Assembly: GCA_964640385.1 (NCBI GenBank) | Contig: CAZXFL010000004.1 | Span: 1-64,000 of the forward strand | Source: JBBDIK01 sp964640385 | Lineage (GTDB): Bacteria > Actinomycetota > UBA4738 > JBBDHU01 | Length of the DNA: 64,000 nt | Reading direction: 5' to 3' | In this document: piece after piece, positions 34,527-42,483 of the stretch | Layout: every line of letters starts with the position of its first letter | Numbering within the stretch: the stretch's first letter is position 1 | Program-made: the position numbers and the translations under genes | Notes under the pieces: generated by a model | The model's database searches: none | What the model saw: only the letters and a program-made list of their open reading frames with translations | Told to the model about the DNA's origin: nothing

Positions 34527-35120
34527 ATGAACGACCGCCGGATGGAGATCCTGGAAGCCACCTGCACGATCGTGGCGCAGGGCGGCGTGCGCGACCTCAG
34601 CCTGCAGAAGGTCGCCGACCACATGGGCCTGACCTTCGACGAGGTTGACCGCCACTTCCCCACCGAACTCGAACTGATCCACGCCGCCTTCGATCACGCA
34701 GACGGACGAGCCACAGCTTTCGTCGCGGACCGGATCCAGGCCGAAACGACCGTCCAGCGTCTGACGCACCTACTCTCGCTCTATATCGACGACGCGCCCG
34801 AGATCCGCGAGGACTGGATCTTCTGGATGGAACTCGAGACAGGCGCGATCTACGACCTCGATATCCGCGAGATCGTGACCGATCAGACCGGCATGTGGCT
34901 CGCCATGATCGCAGGGCTGATCAGCGCGGTACAGGGCGAGGGCATCATCGACGACCGCGTCGACCCGAACGCGTCGGCTCTCCGGCTCTGCCTGATCCAG
35001 GACTCGCTTGCCAAGCAATGCGTCATCGGGTGGGTCACGGTCGACGAGGCCCGGGTGGAGATGATCCGCGCACTCGACCACGAACTCGGCCTCCACGCGA
35101 CCGCGGAGCGCGATGTCTAG
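34527..35120 (+). CDS. TetR-family transcriptional regulator
   Basis: ATG 34527 has GGAAGGGG 8 bases upstream; an in-frame GTG at 34518 lies inside this site and is rejected. The 197-residue protein has an N-terminal helix-turn-helix (ILEATCTIVAQGGVRDLSLQKVADHMG) and a helical C-terminal domain like TetR_C_6/BetI-type regulators. It is divergent from a hypothetical membrane gene and convergent with the capA remnant, sharing CTAG stops. Effector unknown. Confidence 0.85.
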   Translation: MNDRRMEILEATCTIVAQGGVRDLSLQKVADHMGLTFDEVDRHFPTELELIHAAFDHADGRATAFVADRIQAETTVQRLTHLLSLYIDDAPEIREDWIFWMELETGAIYDLDIREIVTDQTGMWLAMIAGLISAVQGEGIIDDRVDPNASALRLCLIQDSLAKQCVIGWVTVDEARVEMIRALDHELGLHATAERDV

Positions 35121-35654
35121 TCCGGGTGCACCCCGCTGCCGTTCGCACCCATCCGGTTAATCGCTCTGATGGTGCGCGTGCGCGACGCTCCTCGTCCTGC
35201 ACGCCGGGCCGGTCGGCGCTGCAGATCATCCCCGACAGGAAGTTGCCCATCCCGACCTCTCACGGATGGCGCGGGACGAACCCGTTGAACCCGTACGCGT
35301 ACGACAGGTGCGCAACCTGCACGCCGTTCACATCGTAGAACGTCGTCTCGCGTGACTCGGCCTTCGTGCGCGCCGTCCCGGCGTGACCGAGCCCTTTCGT
35401 CTCCAGCCAGTCCAGCGTTGCGTCGATCCCCACCGACCCCTTGTCCAGCGAGTGGTTCGACGCCGTCGAGCACCCGTCGTAGCCCGCGTAGCGGATCGCG
35501 TCGGCGATCTCGTGCGGCGTGTTGAACACCGGATAGGAAGACAGGGGAGCGGCCCCGTCAGCCGAGGAGGGGCCACATCGGTGGCACCAACCCCGGCCAT
35601 CGACCCCGAGAGCGCGAAAGCGAGCACAACGGCGAGCAGCGATCGGCGGGCCAT
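35117..35654 (-). pseudogene. Decayed capA-like (PGA_cap) gene
   Basis: Three conserved CapA pieces lie in order on the minus strand but in three reading frames. First, from 35654, a signal peptide (MARRSLLAVVLAFALSG) in one frame. Second, from about 35555 to 35263, a block with SSYPVFNTP, TASNHSLDKG and AHLSYAYGFNG in another, ending in a stop. Third, a MGNFLSGM segment from 35250, and a tail reading RTIRAINRMGANGSG to the stop at 35117. The N-terminal metal-site part and a large middle part are missing. CapA proteins are extracellular metallophosphoesterase-fold proteins linked to capsule polymer synthesis. Multiple deletions and frameshifts make function very unlikely. Confidence 0.7.
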
Positions 35655-35670
35655 GCCCCGATACTAGAGA

Positions 35671-35694
35671 AGGGCCGGTCTGAAGACCGGCCCT
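35671..35694 (-). terminator. Hairpin terminator after the formaldehyde dehydrogenase gene
   Basis: A perfect inverted repeat (AGGGCCGGTCT / AGACCGGCCCT) with a short loop lies 20 bases past the fdhA stop. On the minus strand it is followed by TCTCTAGTAT, only weakly T-rich. Confidence 0.6.
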
Positions 35695-35714
35695 CCCCGC
35701 GTGACCCCGCCTGC

Positions 35715-36905
35715 CTAGTTCCCGATCACCCCGTGAGGGTCGATCACGAACTTGGTCGCCGCGCCCTTGTCGAAGTCCGCATACCCTTGCGGGGCATCGT
35801 CCAACGAGATGGCCTGAACGTTGACGTTCTTGGCCGGCGTGGTCTTGTCGTGCAGGATCGCCATCATCAGGCTGCGGTTGTACTTCATCACCGGGCATTG
35901 CCCCGTGGTGAAGAAGTGGGACTTCGCCCACCCGAGCCCGATGCGGATGCCGAGCTGCCCGATCTTCGCGTCAGCGTCGACGCCACCCGGATCGCCGGTC
36001 ACGTACAGCCCCGGGATCCCGATGGCACCACCCGCTCGCGTGATTTCCATCACGGAGTTCAGCACGGTGGCCGGCTTCTCGACCCCAGCGTCGCCGCCGT
36101 GACCACGGGCCTCGAAGCCCACGCAGTCGACGGCACTGTCGACCTCGGGAACGCCGAGGATCTGCTCGATCTGATCCGATGGGGATGCATCCTTCTTCAG
36201 GTCGATCGTTTCGCACCCGAAACTGCGAGCCTGTGCGAGGCGCTCGTCAATCAGGTCACCGACGATCACCACGGCGGCGCCCAGCAGCTGTGCGCCCGTC
36301 GCACACGCGAGTCCGACCGGTCCCGCACCCGCGACGTAGACGGTCGATCCAGGTCCAACCCCGGCCGTCACCGCACCGTGGAACCCGGTCGGGAAGATGT
36401 CGGAGAGCAGCGCGAGATCCTTCATCTTCGCCATCGCCTGATCCCGATCCGGGAACTTCAGCAGGTTCCAGTCGGCGTAGGGCACCATCACGTACTCCGC
36501 CTGGCCGCCGATCCAACCGCCCATGTCGACGTACCCGTAGGCCGCACCGGGACGAGCCGGATTCACGTTCAGGCAGATACCCGTTTTGCCGTCCTTGCAG
36601 TTGCGGCACCGCCCGCAGGCGATGTTGAACGGGACGGAAACGATGTCCCCGACCTCGATGAACTCGACGTCGCGACCCGTCTCGACCACCTCGCCGGTGA
36701 TCTCGTGACCAAGGATCAGTCCCTCCGGCGCCGTCGTGCGCCCGCGAACCATGTGCTGGTCGCTGCCGCAGATGTTCGTGGCGACCGTCTTGAGGACGAC
36801 GCCGTGCTCGCATGAGCGGTCACCCAACGCGAGCGCCGGGTATTCGATGGCCTGAAGTTCGACCACCCCCGGTTCGATGTAGGCAACTCCGCGATTGTCA
36901 GCCAT
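35715..36905 (-). CDS. fdhA: Glutathione-independent formaldehyde dehydrogenase (zinc ADH family)
   Basis: The 396-residue protein matches the FdhA-type long zinc dehydrogenase: catalytic Zn ligands in TNICGSDQHM and LGHEITGE, the structural Zn Cys cluster CGRCRNCKDGKTGIC, the Rossmann motif VAGAGPVGLA, and the long insert (VDCVGFEARGHGG) seen in Pseudomonas-type FdhA. It oxidises formaldehyde to formate with tightly bound NAD and no glutathione. It is 56 bases downstream of the GlcG/HbpS gene, with the DddP-like gene before that, and is followed by a hairpin. This suits disposal of formaldehyde from demethylation. Confidence 0.9.
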   Translation of the reverse strand: MADNRGVAYIEPGVVELQAIEYPALALGDRSCEHGVVLKTVATNICGSDQHMVRGRTTAPEGLILGHEITGEVVETGRDVEFIEVGDIVSVPFNIACGRCRNCKDGKTGICLNVNPARPGAAYGYVDMGGWIGGQAEYVMVPYADWNLLKFPDRDQAMAKMKDLALLSDIFPTGFHGAVTAGVGPGSTVYVAGAGPVGLACATGAQLLGAAVVIVGDLIDERLAQARSFGCETIDLKKDASPSDQIEQILGVPEVDSAVDCVGFEARGHGGDAGVEKPATVLNSVMEITRAGGAIGIPGLYVTGDPGGVDADAKIGQLGIRIGLGWAKSHFFTTGQCPVMKYNRSLMMAILHDKTTPAKNVNVQAISLDDAPQGYADFDKGAATKFVIDPHGVIGN

Positions 36906-36961
36906 GCCTTTCCCTCCTCAGTCGTTCGGATGGTGCGTTCGGTTGTGAGGGAGGGTGCTGG

Positions 36962-37378
36962 TTACTGGACCGCGTCCGCCCCCGCCTGCGCCACGGTGTG
37001 GTCGTCCTCGACGCTCGAACCCGATACGCCGATCGCGCCGATAACGGTGTCGCCATCCTTGATCGGCACACCACCGGGGAACGTGATGAGTCCACCGTTG
37101 GAGTGCTCGATGTTGTACAGCGGGCCGCCGGGCTGTGACAGTCCGCCGATGTCACCGGTATTCATGTCGAAATAGCGGGCGGTGCGGGCCTTCTTCTGCG
37201 AGATGTCGATGCTGCCGATCCACGCGCCGTCCTGGCGCGCGAACGCCTTCAGGTTCCCGCCGGCATCCACGATGGCGATATCCATCTTGGTGCCGATCTC
37301 TTCGGACTTCTTGATCGCCGACTCGAGTGCGGCGTTCGCCTGGTCCAGGCTGATGTCCTTCGTTCCGAGTGCGGCCAT
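36962..37378 (-). CDS. GlcG/HbpS family heme-binding protein
   Basis: The 138-residue protein is a full-length DUF336 domain: ISLDQANAALESAIKKSEE, IAIVDAGGNLKAFARQDGA, SIDISQKKARTA, GGVPIKDGDTVIGAIGVSG and a terminal DDHTVAQAG. Related proteins bind heme (HbpS) or occur in glycolate and C1 gene clusters. It lies directly upstream of fdhA on the same strand, suggesting co-transcription. Confidence 0.88.
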   Translation of the reverse strand: MAALGTKDISLDQANAALESAIKKSEEIGTKMDIAIVDAGGNLKAFARQDGAWIGSIDISQKKARTARYFDMNTGDIGGLSQPGGPLYNIEHSNGGLITFPGGVPIKDGDTVIGAIGVSGSSVEDDHTVAQAGADAVQ

Positions 37379-37504
37379 GAGCCAGCACCCCCTTCCCGGG
37401 ACGCGCGAGCGGGGAAGTGGCCCGGCTCGCTCTGAATCCTCCTTGTACCACCGGCGTCAAGAGGGGCACGGATCCAGCCGCGGGACTGCGGGGGGGCGGG
37501 CGGA

Positions 37505-38686
37505 TCAGAGGAGCGCGTCGGCGAAGGGGTACGGCGCCAGGAGCTCTACGCCGTCGTCGGTGATCAGCAGCTCGTCTCCCAGCTTCACCCCGAATGACGC
37601 CCCCACCTCTCCGAAATAGGCCTCGGCCACCACAACCATCCCCGGTTCGATCGCCCGATCGGGATTCGGCTGGCCGACGTCCGGGTAGGAGACACTCGGG
37701 CCTTCGTCCTCGAGCCCGCAGCTGTGCATCAGGGTCTCGTAGCGCTGAGCGGCGAAACGCTCAGGCAGCACCGGAGCACGGTCGGCGAGGTCGCGGAACC
37801 CGAGCCCGGGCCGGATCAGCTCGCGCATCTGCAACAGCCAGTCGTGCGCGATGCGGTACGTGTCGCGTTGCTCGAGGGTCGGCTCGGCGTCGCCGGCGAC
37901 GAGCGTCCGCGACACGCAGTAGAAGTAGCCCTCGACGCCGTTCATGTCGGTGTCGATATAGACGAGGTCCCCGGCCTCGATCGCTCGATCGGTCGACTCC
38001 TGCCGCCACGGGTTCGTGTTCGGGCCCGACGCCACCCCGCGCGTGATCAGGTACTCGCCGCCCCCGCGGAGCAGCGTGTCGCTCAGCACGGCGACCAGGT
38101 CCCGTTCGCGAACCCCGGGGGCGAGCGCCCCCTCGAGCGCCGATAGCATGTCCATCGTCAGTCGCCCGTTCACCCGGAATAGTTCGATCTCCTCGGGCGT
38201 CTTGACCGCCCGCGCATCCATCGTGACGTTGCCCGACTCGGTGATCTCGAACCCTGCGGCCTCCAGCGCACGCGACGCCACCGGTGCGATCTTGTCGATC
38301 GCTACACGGTTCCCGGTTACGCCGAGTTCGCGGATCGCCGCGGCGGTCTCTTTCGCCCAGATGGCCGCCTCGGTGTCGGGGTCATCGTAGAACTCCCACG
38401 CGTGGAAGGGACGCACGTCCGCCTCGATGCCACCGAATAGGTGCATCGAGTTCCCATGTTCGAAGAGGATCGGGCGGCCCTCGGCCGGGACCAGCGCGCA
38501 TCGCACGAACGAGCCGAGGCAGTAGACGGTCATCGTGGTCGCGCCGGTCGCGTAGCGGACGTTGGCAGGGTTGAACAGCAGGCAGGCCTCGGCGCTGTTC
38601 GCACGCATGGCGTCCTGCAGGCGCACGAGGCGACCCTCGCGGAGCCGCCGTCCGTCGATCGGCACGTTCTGATCCCCGATCGTCAT
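37505..38686 (-). CDS. M24-family protein resembling DMSP lyase DddP / creatinase
   Basis: The 393-residue protein has the creatinase-type N-terminal domain and pita-bread C-terminal domain. From memory it resembles DddP rather than aminopeptidase P: FNPANVRYATG, AIDKIAPVASRALEAAGFEI, ASGPNTNPWRQE, YIDTDMNG and LITDDGVELLAPYPF all have DddP-like counterparts. Of the six metal ligands of that family, D245, D247, H321 and E355 are present, but the third Asp is Cys257 and the last Glu is Gly370. Metal binding is therefore doubtful, as in creatinase, which works without metal. Possible roles are C-N or C-S bond cleavage of a methylated substrate. It lies upstream of glcG-like and fdhA. Confidence 0.75.
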   Translation of the reverse strand: MTIGDQNVPIDGRRLREGRLVRLQDAMRANSAEACLLFNPANVRYATGATTMTVYCLGSFVRCALVPAEGRPILFEHGNSMHLFGGIEADVRPFHAWEFYDDPDTEAAIWAKETAAAIRELGVTGNRVAIDKIAPVASRALEAAGFEITESGNVTMDARAVKTPEEIELFRVNGRLTMDMLSALEGALAPGVRERDLVAVLSDTLLRGGGEYLITRGVASGPNTNPWRQESTDRAIEAGDLVYIDTDMNGVEGYFYCVSRTLVAGDAEPTLEQRDTYRIAHDWLLQMRELIRPGLGFRDLADRAPVLPERFAAQRYETLMHSCGLEDEGPSVSYPDVGQPNPDRAIEPGMVVVAEAYFGEVGASFGVKLGDELLITDDGVELLAPYPFADALL

Positions 38687-38749
38687 CGCGTCAGCTTGCC
38701 ATACGCGACATGACCGCGGGACACGTACCGGCCGGAGCCAGACGCTCGC

Positions 38750-39241
38750 TCAGACGCCGCCCACGGTCTCCAGGCCGTAGCGCTCGACGTCGGCCACGAG
38801 GTTCAGGGGCCGGAGCTGCGTCTTGGCGGCGACCGCCTCCTCGTCCTGCAGCTCGTCGGGAACGATCCAGCAGACCTCGAACTCCAGCCCATCTGGGTCC
38901 TGCGCGTAGAGCGCCTTGGTCGTCCCGTGGTCGGTCGCCCCCGTCAGGGCATCGGCGTCCGTCAGCCGGACCGCGATCTCCTGCAGGTCACCGAGGGTTT
39001 GGACCTCCCAAGCGATGTGGTACAGCCCGACGGTGCTGCGGCCCGCGGTCGAATCGCCGGCCTGTTCGCCGATCGTGAAGAGCGCGAGGTCATGGTCGTT
39101 GGTCGAATCCGGCGCTTGGAGGAACTTCGCACCGGGGACCTCGCCCACTGCCCGGAACCCGAGGACGTCCCGGTAGAAGGAGAAGGTCCGCTCGGCGTCG
39201 CGAACGTAGAGCACCGCATGGTTCATCCGCTTGATAGCCAT
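38750..39241 (-). CDS. VOC-family (glyoxalase/extradiol-dioxygenase-like) protein
   Basis: The 163-residue protein has two beta-alpha-beta-beta-beta modules: MNHAVLYVRDAERTFSFYRDVLGFR with the first metal His, LYHIAWEV with a second His, and GLEFEVCWIV with the metal Glu. This metal triad suits catechol-2,3-dioxygenase-like or glyoxalase-like enzymes. The substrate is unknown. It is the first of four minus-strand genes leading to fdhA. Confidence 0.85.
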   Translation of the reverse strand: MAIKRMNHAVLYVRDAERTFSFYRDVLGFRAVGEVPGAKFLQAPDSTNDHDLALFTIGEQAGDSTAGRSTVGLYHIAWEVQTLGDLQEIAVRLTDADALTGATDHGTTKALYAQDPDGLEFEVCWIVPDELQDEEAVAAKTQLRPLNLVADVERYGLETVGGV

Positions 39242-39295
39242 GAACGATCGCCTCCCCGTCCCGTCTCTGTCCCCGGAACGCCGGGACGAGGCGCG

Positions 39296-39415
39296 CTATT
39301 CCGAGTTCTTCTTGGCCTTGGCCGCCTTCTTGCTCTTCTTGGCCGCCCGCTTCTCCTTGAGGCCCTGGGACGCAGCCTTCTTGGAGGACTTACCTCCCTT
39401 GTCCTTATTCGCCAT
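39296..39415 (-). CDS. 39-residue lysine-rich basic protein
   Basis: Tiny frame starting MANKDKGGKSSKK and almost wholly Lys/Ala/Ser/Arg, with no hydrophobic core. The ATG at 39415 has a strong GGGAGGAGG ribosome site 5 bases upstream, which argues for real translation. It may be a nucleic-acid or ribosome-binding peptide. It is divergent from a zinc-ribbon gene. Confidence 0.65.
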   Translation of the reverse strand: MANKDKGGKSSKKAASQGLKEKRAAKKSKKAAKAKKNSE

Positions 39416-39492
39416 CTGCCCCTCCTCCCGATCCCGATGCAGCACGGGGCTATCCCCCATACTGTCATCTCCGGACACGACGAGGGCGCGCG

Positions 39493-39885
39493 ATGGAGGA
39501 AGCAGGCGGGGGACCCGACCAGGTCCTGGGAGCACGGGTCACCCTCACGGCGTTCGATCAAGGTCGGAAGGCAGAACTGGCGGAAGCTCTCGCCTCCCTG
39601 ATGCCCGAACCCCCGCCCGTCCCTTCAGGCGCCCTGCCCTTGGTCGTTCTCGAGACCCCCTCTCGGGAGGACGCGGCCTCCGCGTTCGACGTGCTGGAGG
39701 AGGCAGGAGGAACCGTCGCCATCGAACGGGTGTGGGTCGACCGCGACGCCGGGACCGGACGGACAGTGTGTCCCTCGTGTGGATCCGAGCACACCCAGCC
39801 CTTCGGCCACGCCGGGCCGGCGGCGCGCGTGAACACGAAGTGCATCGACTGCGGCCACCTGTTCAAGGTGACCGGCGCCCGCTGA
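39493..39885 (+). CDS. Small protein with C-terminal zinc ribbon
   Basis: The 130-residue protein has an N-terminal alpha/beta part (ARVTLTAFDQGRKAELAEALASL and ASAFDVLEEAGGTVAIERVWV), possibly like the small fold of L7/L12-type or ACT-like domains, and a C-terminal CPSC(16)CIDC zinc ribbon. No function is recognised. It lies divergent from the Lys-rich small gene and convergent with an RTX-like gene. Confidence 0.65.
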   Translation: MEEAGGGPDQVLGARVTLTAFDQGRKAELAEALASLMPEPPPVPSGALPLVVLETPSREDAASAFDVLEEAGGTVAIERVWVDRDAGTGRTVCPSCGSEHTQPFGHAGPAARVNTKCIDCGHLFKVTGAR

Positions 39886-39899
39886 ACCGGCACGGAGCG

Positions 39900-41090
39900 C
39901 TACTTCGGCGCGTCGCCCTTGAGGATCTTCTCGCAGGAGTTAAAAGTATTGCTGCCCGGACCGCCGTTGCACTTGTCGAGCCCCTTGCCGCCGTTCAGCG
40001 TGTCCTTACCTTCCTCCGTGTAGATCGTGTCGCTCGCGCGGTTGGTCTTGACGGCGTCGTTGCCCCCTGCGGTCTGAACGAAGTCCCTGCCGCGGCCGGT
40101 CGTGATCGTGTCGTTGCCGTCGCCCGAGTAGACCGTCAACGGCTTGCTGAAGGCGCCGGCGTTCAGCGTCGAGTTCGCATTGCCCTCCAGGCCCACGGTG
40201 GCGCTGCTGATACCGGAGTACGTCAGCGTCCTATCCGAGGCCACGAGCGACGTGTTGTTCATCGTGACGGGGGTGATGCCGTCCACGTTCAATATCGTCA
40301 TCCCGTTGCCGGTGAACGTGTCGTTGCCGCCGTAGTCGCTGACACGGACGGTACCCGTGAACGCCGACAGGGCATAGTTCTGCGTCGCACTCACTCCGTA
40401 GATGACGGCCGTTTCGAAGTCCGGCGAGGAGTCGGTCGACACACCTTGGACGGTGAGAGATGTGTTCGTCAGCGTCACATCGTTCGACGCGGAGTTCGTC
40501 AGGAACGTATCCATGCCCGCGTTCCCGTCGAGGACGTCATTCCCGTCACCCCCGATGATGAAGTCATCACCGGAACCGCCTATGAGGGTGTCGATACCCG
40601 TCTTCCCGGAGAGGTTCAGATCCCCGGTGAAGTTCGCGCCGTTCAACGTTCCGGGGATATTCCGCGTGAAATCGGCCACCTCGAACGACGTGAGCCCATC
40701 GGTGCCATACCCCGTCAGCTGGGTATCGCTGATGGTCAACGGGACGGAGACGACCACATCGACCAGCAAGTCTCTCCCGGATCCGCCGTTGAACGTGTCG
40801 TTCGAGACCGGGTTCTCGGTCGGGTAGAGCGTATCCAGGCCCCCGTTGCCGATCACGGAATCCACGCCAGTCCCGGGGTTGAGCAGATCGTTATCGGACC
40901 CCCCGGTCAGGGTGTCGTTCCCAGCGAGGCCGTTGAGACTCGTCCGACCGTCGAAGCCGGAAGCGTTGAGGATATTGCCAGATGCTGCGCCCGTGAGGGC
41001 GGTTGGTGAGACCGACTCGATCAGCAGCACCTGTGACTGCAGGATGAGGGACGCGACGACCGTGGCGAGGATAGATGGACGAGGTCTCAC
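39900..41090 (-). CDS. Secreted RTX-like Ca-binding repeat protein
   Basis: GTG 41090 starts a signal peptide (RPRPSILATVVASLILQSQ) and has GATAAT 6 bases upstream; a GTG at 41237 is an alternative that adds 49 residues. The 396-residue product has two clusters of glycine-aspartate nonapeptides: LAGNDTLTGGSDNDLLNPG near residues 55-75, and GGSGDDFIIGGDGNDVLDG near 180-200. More lie at the C-terminus (GDGNDTITTGRGRD, GGKGLDKCNGG). Between them are Thr/Asn/Ser-rich beta-strand stretches. It is Asn/Thr-rich compared with its neighbours. It ends with a Cys pair like the other two RTX-like proteins. Role unknown; probably cell-surface or matrix. Confidence 0.78.
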   Translation of the reverse strand: MRPRPSILATVVASLILQSQVLLIESVSPTALTGAASGNILNASGFDGRTSLNGLAGNDTLTGGSDNDLLNPGTGVDSVIGNGGLDTLYPTENPVSNDTFNGGSGRDLLVDVVVSVPLTISDTQLTGYGTDGLTSFEVADFTRNIPGTLNGANFTGDLNLSGKTGIDTLIGGSGDDFIIGGDGNDVLDGNAGMDTFLTNSASNDVTLTNTSLTVQGVSTDSSPDFETAVIYGVSATQNYALSAFTGTVRVSDYGGNDTFTGNGMTILNVDGITPVTMNNTSLVASDRTLTYSGISSATVGLEGNANSTLNAGAFSKPLTVYSGDGNDTITTGRGRDFVQTAGGNDAVKTNRASDTIYTEEGKDTLNGGKGLDKCNGGPGSNTFNSCEKILKGDAPK

Positions 41091-41096
41091 CGACAG

Positions 41097-41102
41097 ATTA
41101 TC
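41097..41102 (-). promoter_or_regulatory. Candidate -10 box of the 39900 RTX-like gene
   Basis: Minus-strand GATAAT ends 6 bases before GTG 41090. Confidence 0.35.
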
Positions 41103-41325
41103 CCGCACATCCCCGGGTTTGGCTCGTCTCACCGTTAGACGGTCAATAGCCCGGGACCCAATCTGGATCGACCGACGTTCCCTCGACTCAATCGAGGTCC
41201 TACCGATCGGCGAACACCTGACCGGGATTGCAGTCACCTACACGACGGGCACACCCTTGATCTAGAGGCACCCGCGCTCTCAAGGAATCACGCCAGCGGA
41301 CGCGCCCGCTTGTCCGCACTTTCGG

Positions 41326-41397
41326 TGGGCGCTGCAGGATTTGAACCTGCGACCCCTTCCTTGTAAGGGAAGTGCTCTCCCGCTGAGCTAAGCGCCC
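41326..41397 (-). tRNA. tRNA-Val (anticodon TAC)
   Basis: Full cloverleaf: 7-base acceptor GGGCGCT/AGCGCCC, D arm GCTC...GAGC, anticodon stem CTTCC/GGAAG with loop CTTACAA, T arm GCAGG/CCTGC with TTCAAAT, discriminator A. The 3' CCA is not encoded. The 5' end overlaps the stop codon of the zinc-ribbon gene at 41388. Confidence 0.95.
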
Positions 41398-41675
41398 GAA
41401 GTATGCCCGCACGCGCGGCACACGATCTCTCCAAGCATGGCAGAGAGTCGGGGGGAGTTGCACGCAGCGCATCGGTCAAGCTCGTCCGCCCAGCCTGCCC
41501 GCTCCTCTTGGCACGCCGGGCACACCAACACCTGCCGCCCAGCCGCCACCCCGCGGACCCACGGAAGGTCCCGTTTCCCCGGGTCAAACGTGGCCCGCCC
41601 GCAGTACCGGCACCCCGGACCGCCGGCCCCGCTACCGGCGCCGTCCCGCTCGGGTTCCTGCGTCCCTGCAGTCAC
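41388..41675 (-). CDS. Small protein with four CxxC motifs (double zinc ribbon)
   Basis: GTG start; 95 residues with CRYC, CPAC, CAAC and CRAC pairs, enough for two structural zinc sites, and little else of note. Unknown function. Its TAG stop (41388-41390) is formed by nucleotides 8-10 of tRNA-Val, so the last codons lie inside the tRNA gene. Confidence 0.6.
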   Translation of the reverse strand: MTAGTQEPERDGAGSGAGGPGCRYCGRATFDPGKRDLPWVRGVAAGRQVLVCPACQEERAGWADELDRCAACNSPRLSAMLGEIVCRACGHTSGA

Positions 41676-41784
41676 GGGATGAGCTTAGGTCCCACCCGGG
41701 CCCTGCCGCTCGCAGCCCTCGCTTGCCAGCACAGGATGCGGCATACTTCCCTCACGGCCACCTGTGAAGGAGCTGGTGCGGGCC

Positions 41785-42438
41785 ATGGATTGGCGGATCG
41801 CGGGAGCGTACATCGCTACGTGCTCGTGCACCGTGGAAGAGCACTGGCAGATCGACGGGCGACTGAGCGATACCCTCGGAGGCTGCAAGGGGATCGTCCT
41901 GTTCCGGGTACAAGAGGGGAAGCTCGAGGGCGCCACCCAGCACGCCGACCTCTCCGGCTCGGACTTCGCGCTCGTGAACTTCTTCCCGGAGAAGATCGGA
42001 GCCAGCGAGTTCTGGGAGATGGGCATCATCGTCGACGAGTCCGCCTCCGACGACGTCGCGCGCGCGGTCGAGGAGATCCTGAGCGGCCGCCACGGCGGCC
42101 CCTTCTCGGACATCCAGGAACTCATCGGCGAGTACATCGGATTGGAACGCGCCGCCATCAAGGTCGAGAAGGGCACATCCCCCATCATCAAGATCGAGGG
42201 AGCTTGCGCGTTCCGCTTCGACGCCAACCTCGACGCCTCGGGCCAGCAGAAGGTCGAAGGTTCACCTTTGTTCCCCTTCGCCTCGAACCGGGTCGGCGGC
42301 AAGGCGGAAGGCCCACCCGCGCGGATCTTCGGGTCGGTCTGGACGCCGCATTTCGCCGAGTACGCGCGCTTCGACCTGGACAACTCCATGCTCTCGGTCG
42401 ACGACCAACTGCGCGGTCTTCGCGGCTACAGCGCCTGA
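41785..42438 (+). CDS. DUF1326 family protein
   Basis: ATG 41785 has AAGGAG 12 bases upstream; an in-frame GTG at 41764 is an alternative. The 217-residue protein follows the DUF1326 pattern: MDWRIAGAYIATCSC at the N-terminus, GGCKGIVLFRVQEG, DFALVNFFPEKIG, and the late segment VWTPHFAEYARFDLDNS. Two closely spaced Cys (CSC) near the N-terminus are conserved. Function unknown. Confidence 0.85.
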   Translation: MDWRIAGAYIATCSCTVEEHWQIDGRLSDTLGGCKGIVLFRVQEGKLEGATQHADLSGSDFALVNFFPEKIGASEFWEMGIIVDESASDDVARAVEEILSGRHGGPFSDIQELIGEYIGLERAAIKVEKGTSPIIKIEGACAFRFDANLDASGQQKVEGSPLFPFASNRVGGKAEGPPARIFGSVWTPHFAEYARFDLDNSMLSVDDQLRGLRGYSA

Positions 42439-42449
42439 CCTCAGGCAGA

Positions 42450-42483
42450 GCGCGGTGGCTAGCGGCGACGCCGGCCACCGCGC
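42450..42483. terminator. Candidate bidirectional hairpin between convergent genes
   Basis: A perfect 10-base stem (GCGCGGTGGC / GCCACCGCGC) with a 14-base loop spans the last codons of the DEAD-box gene and the 3' side of the DUF1326 gene. There is no T tract. Confidence 0.4.
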
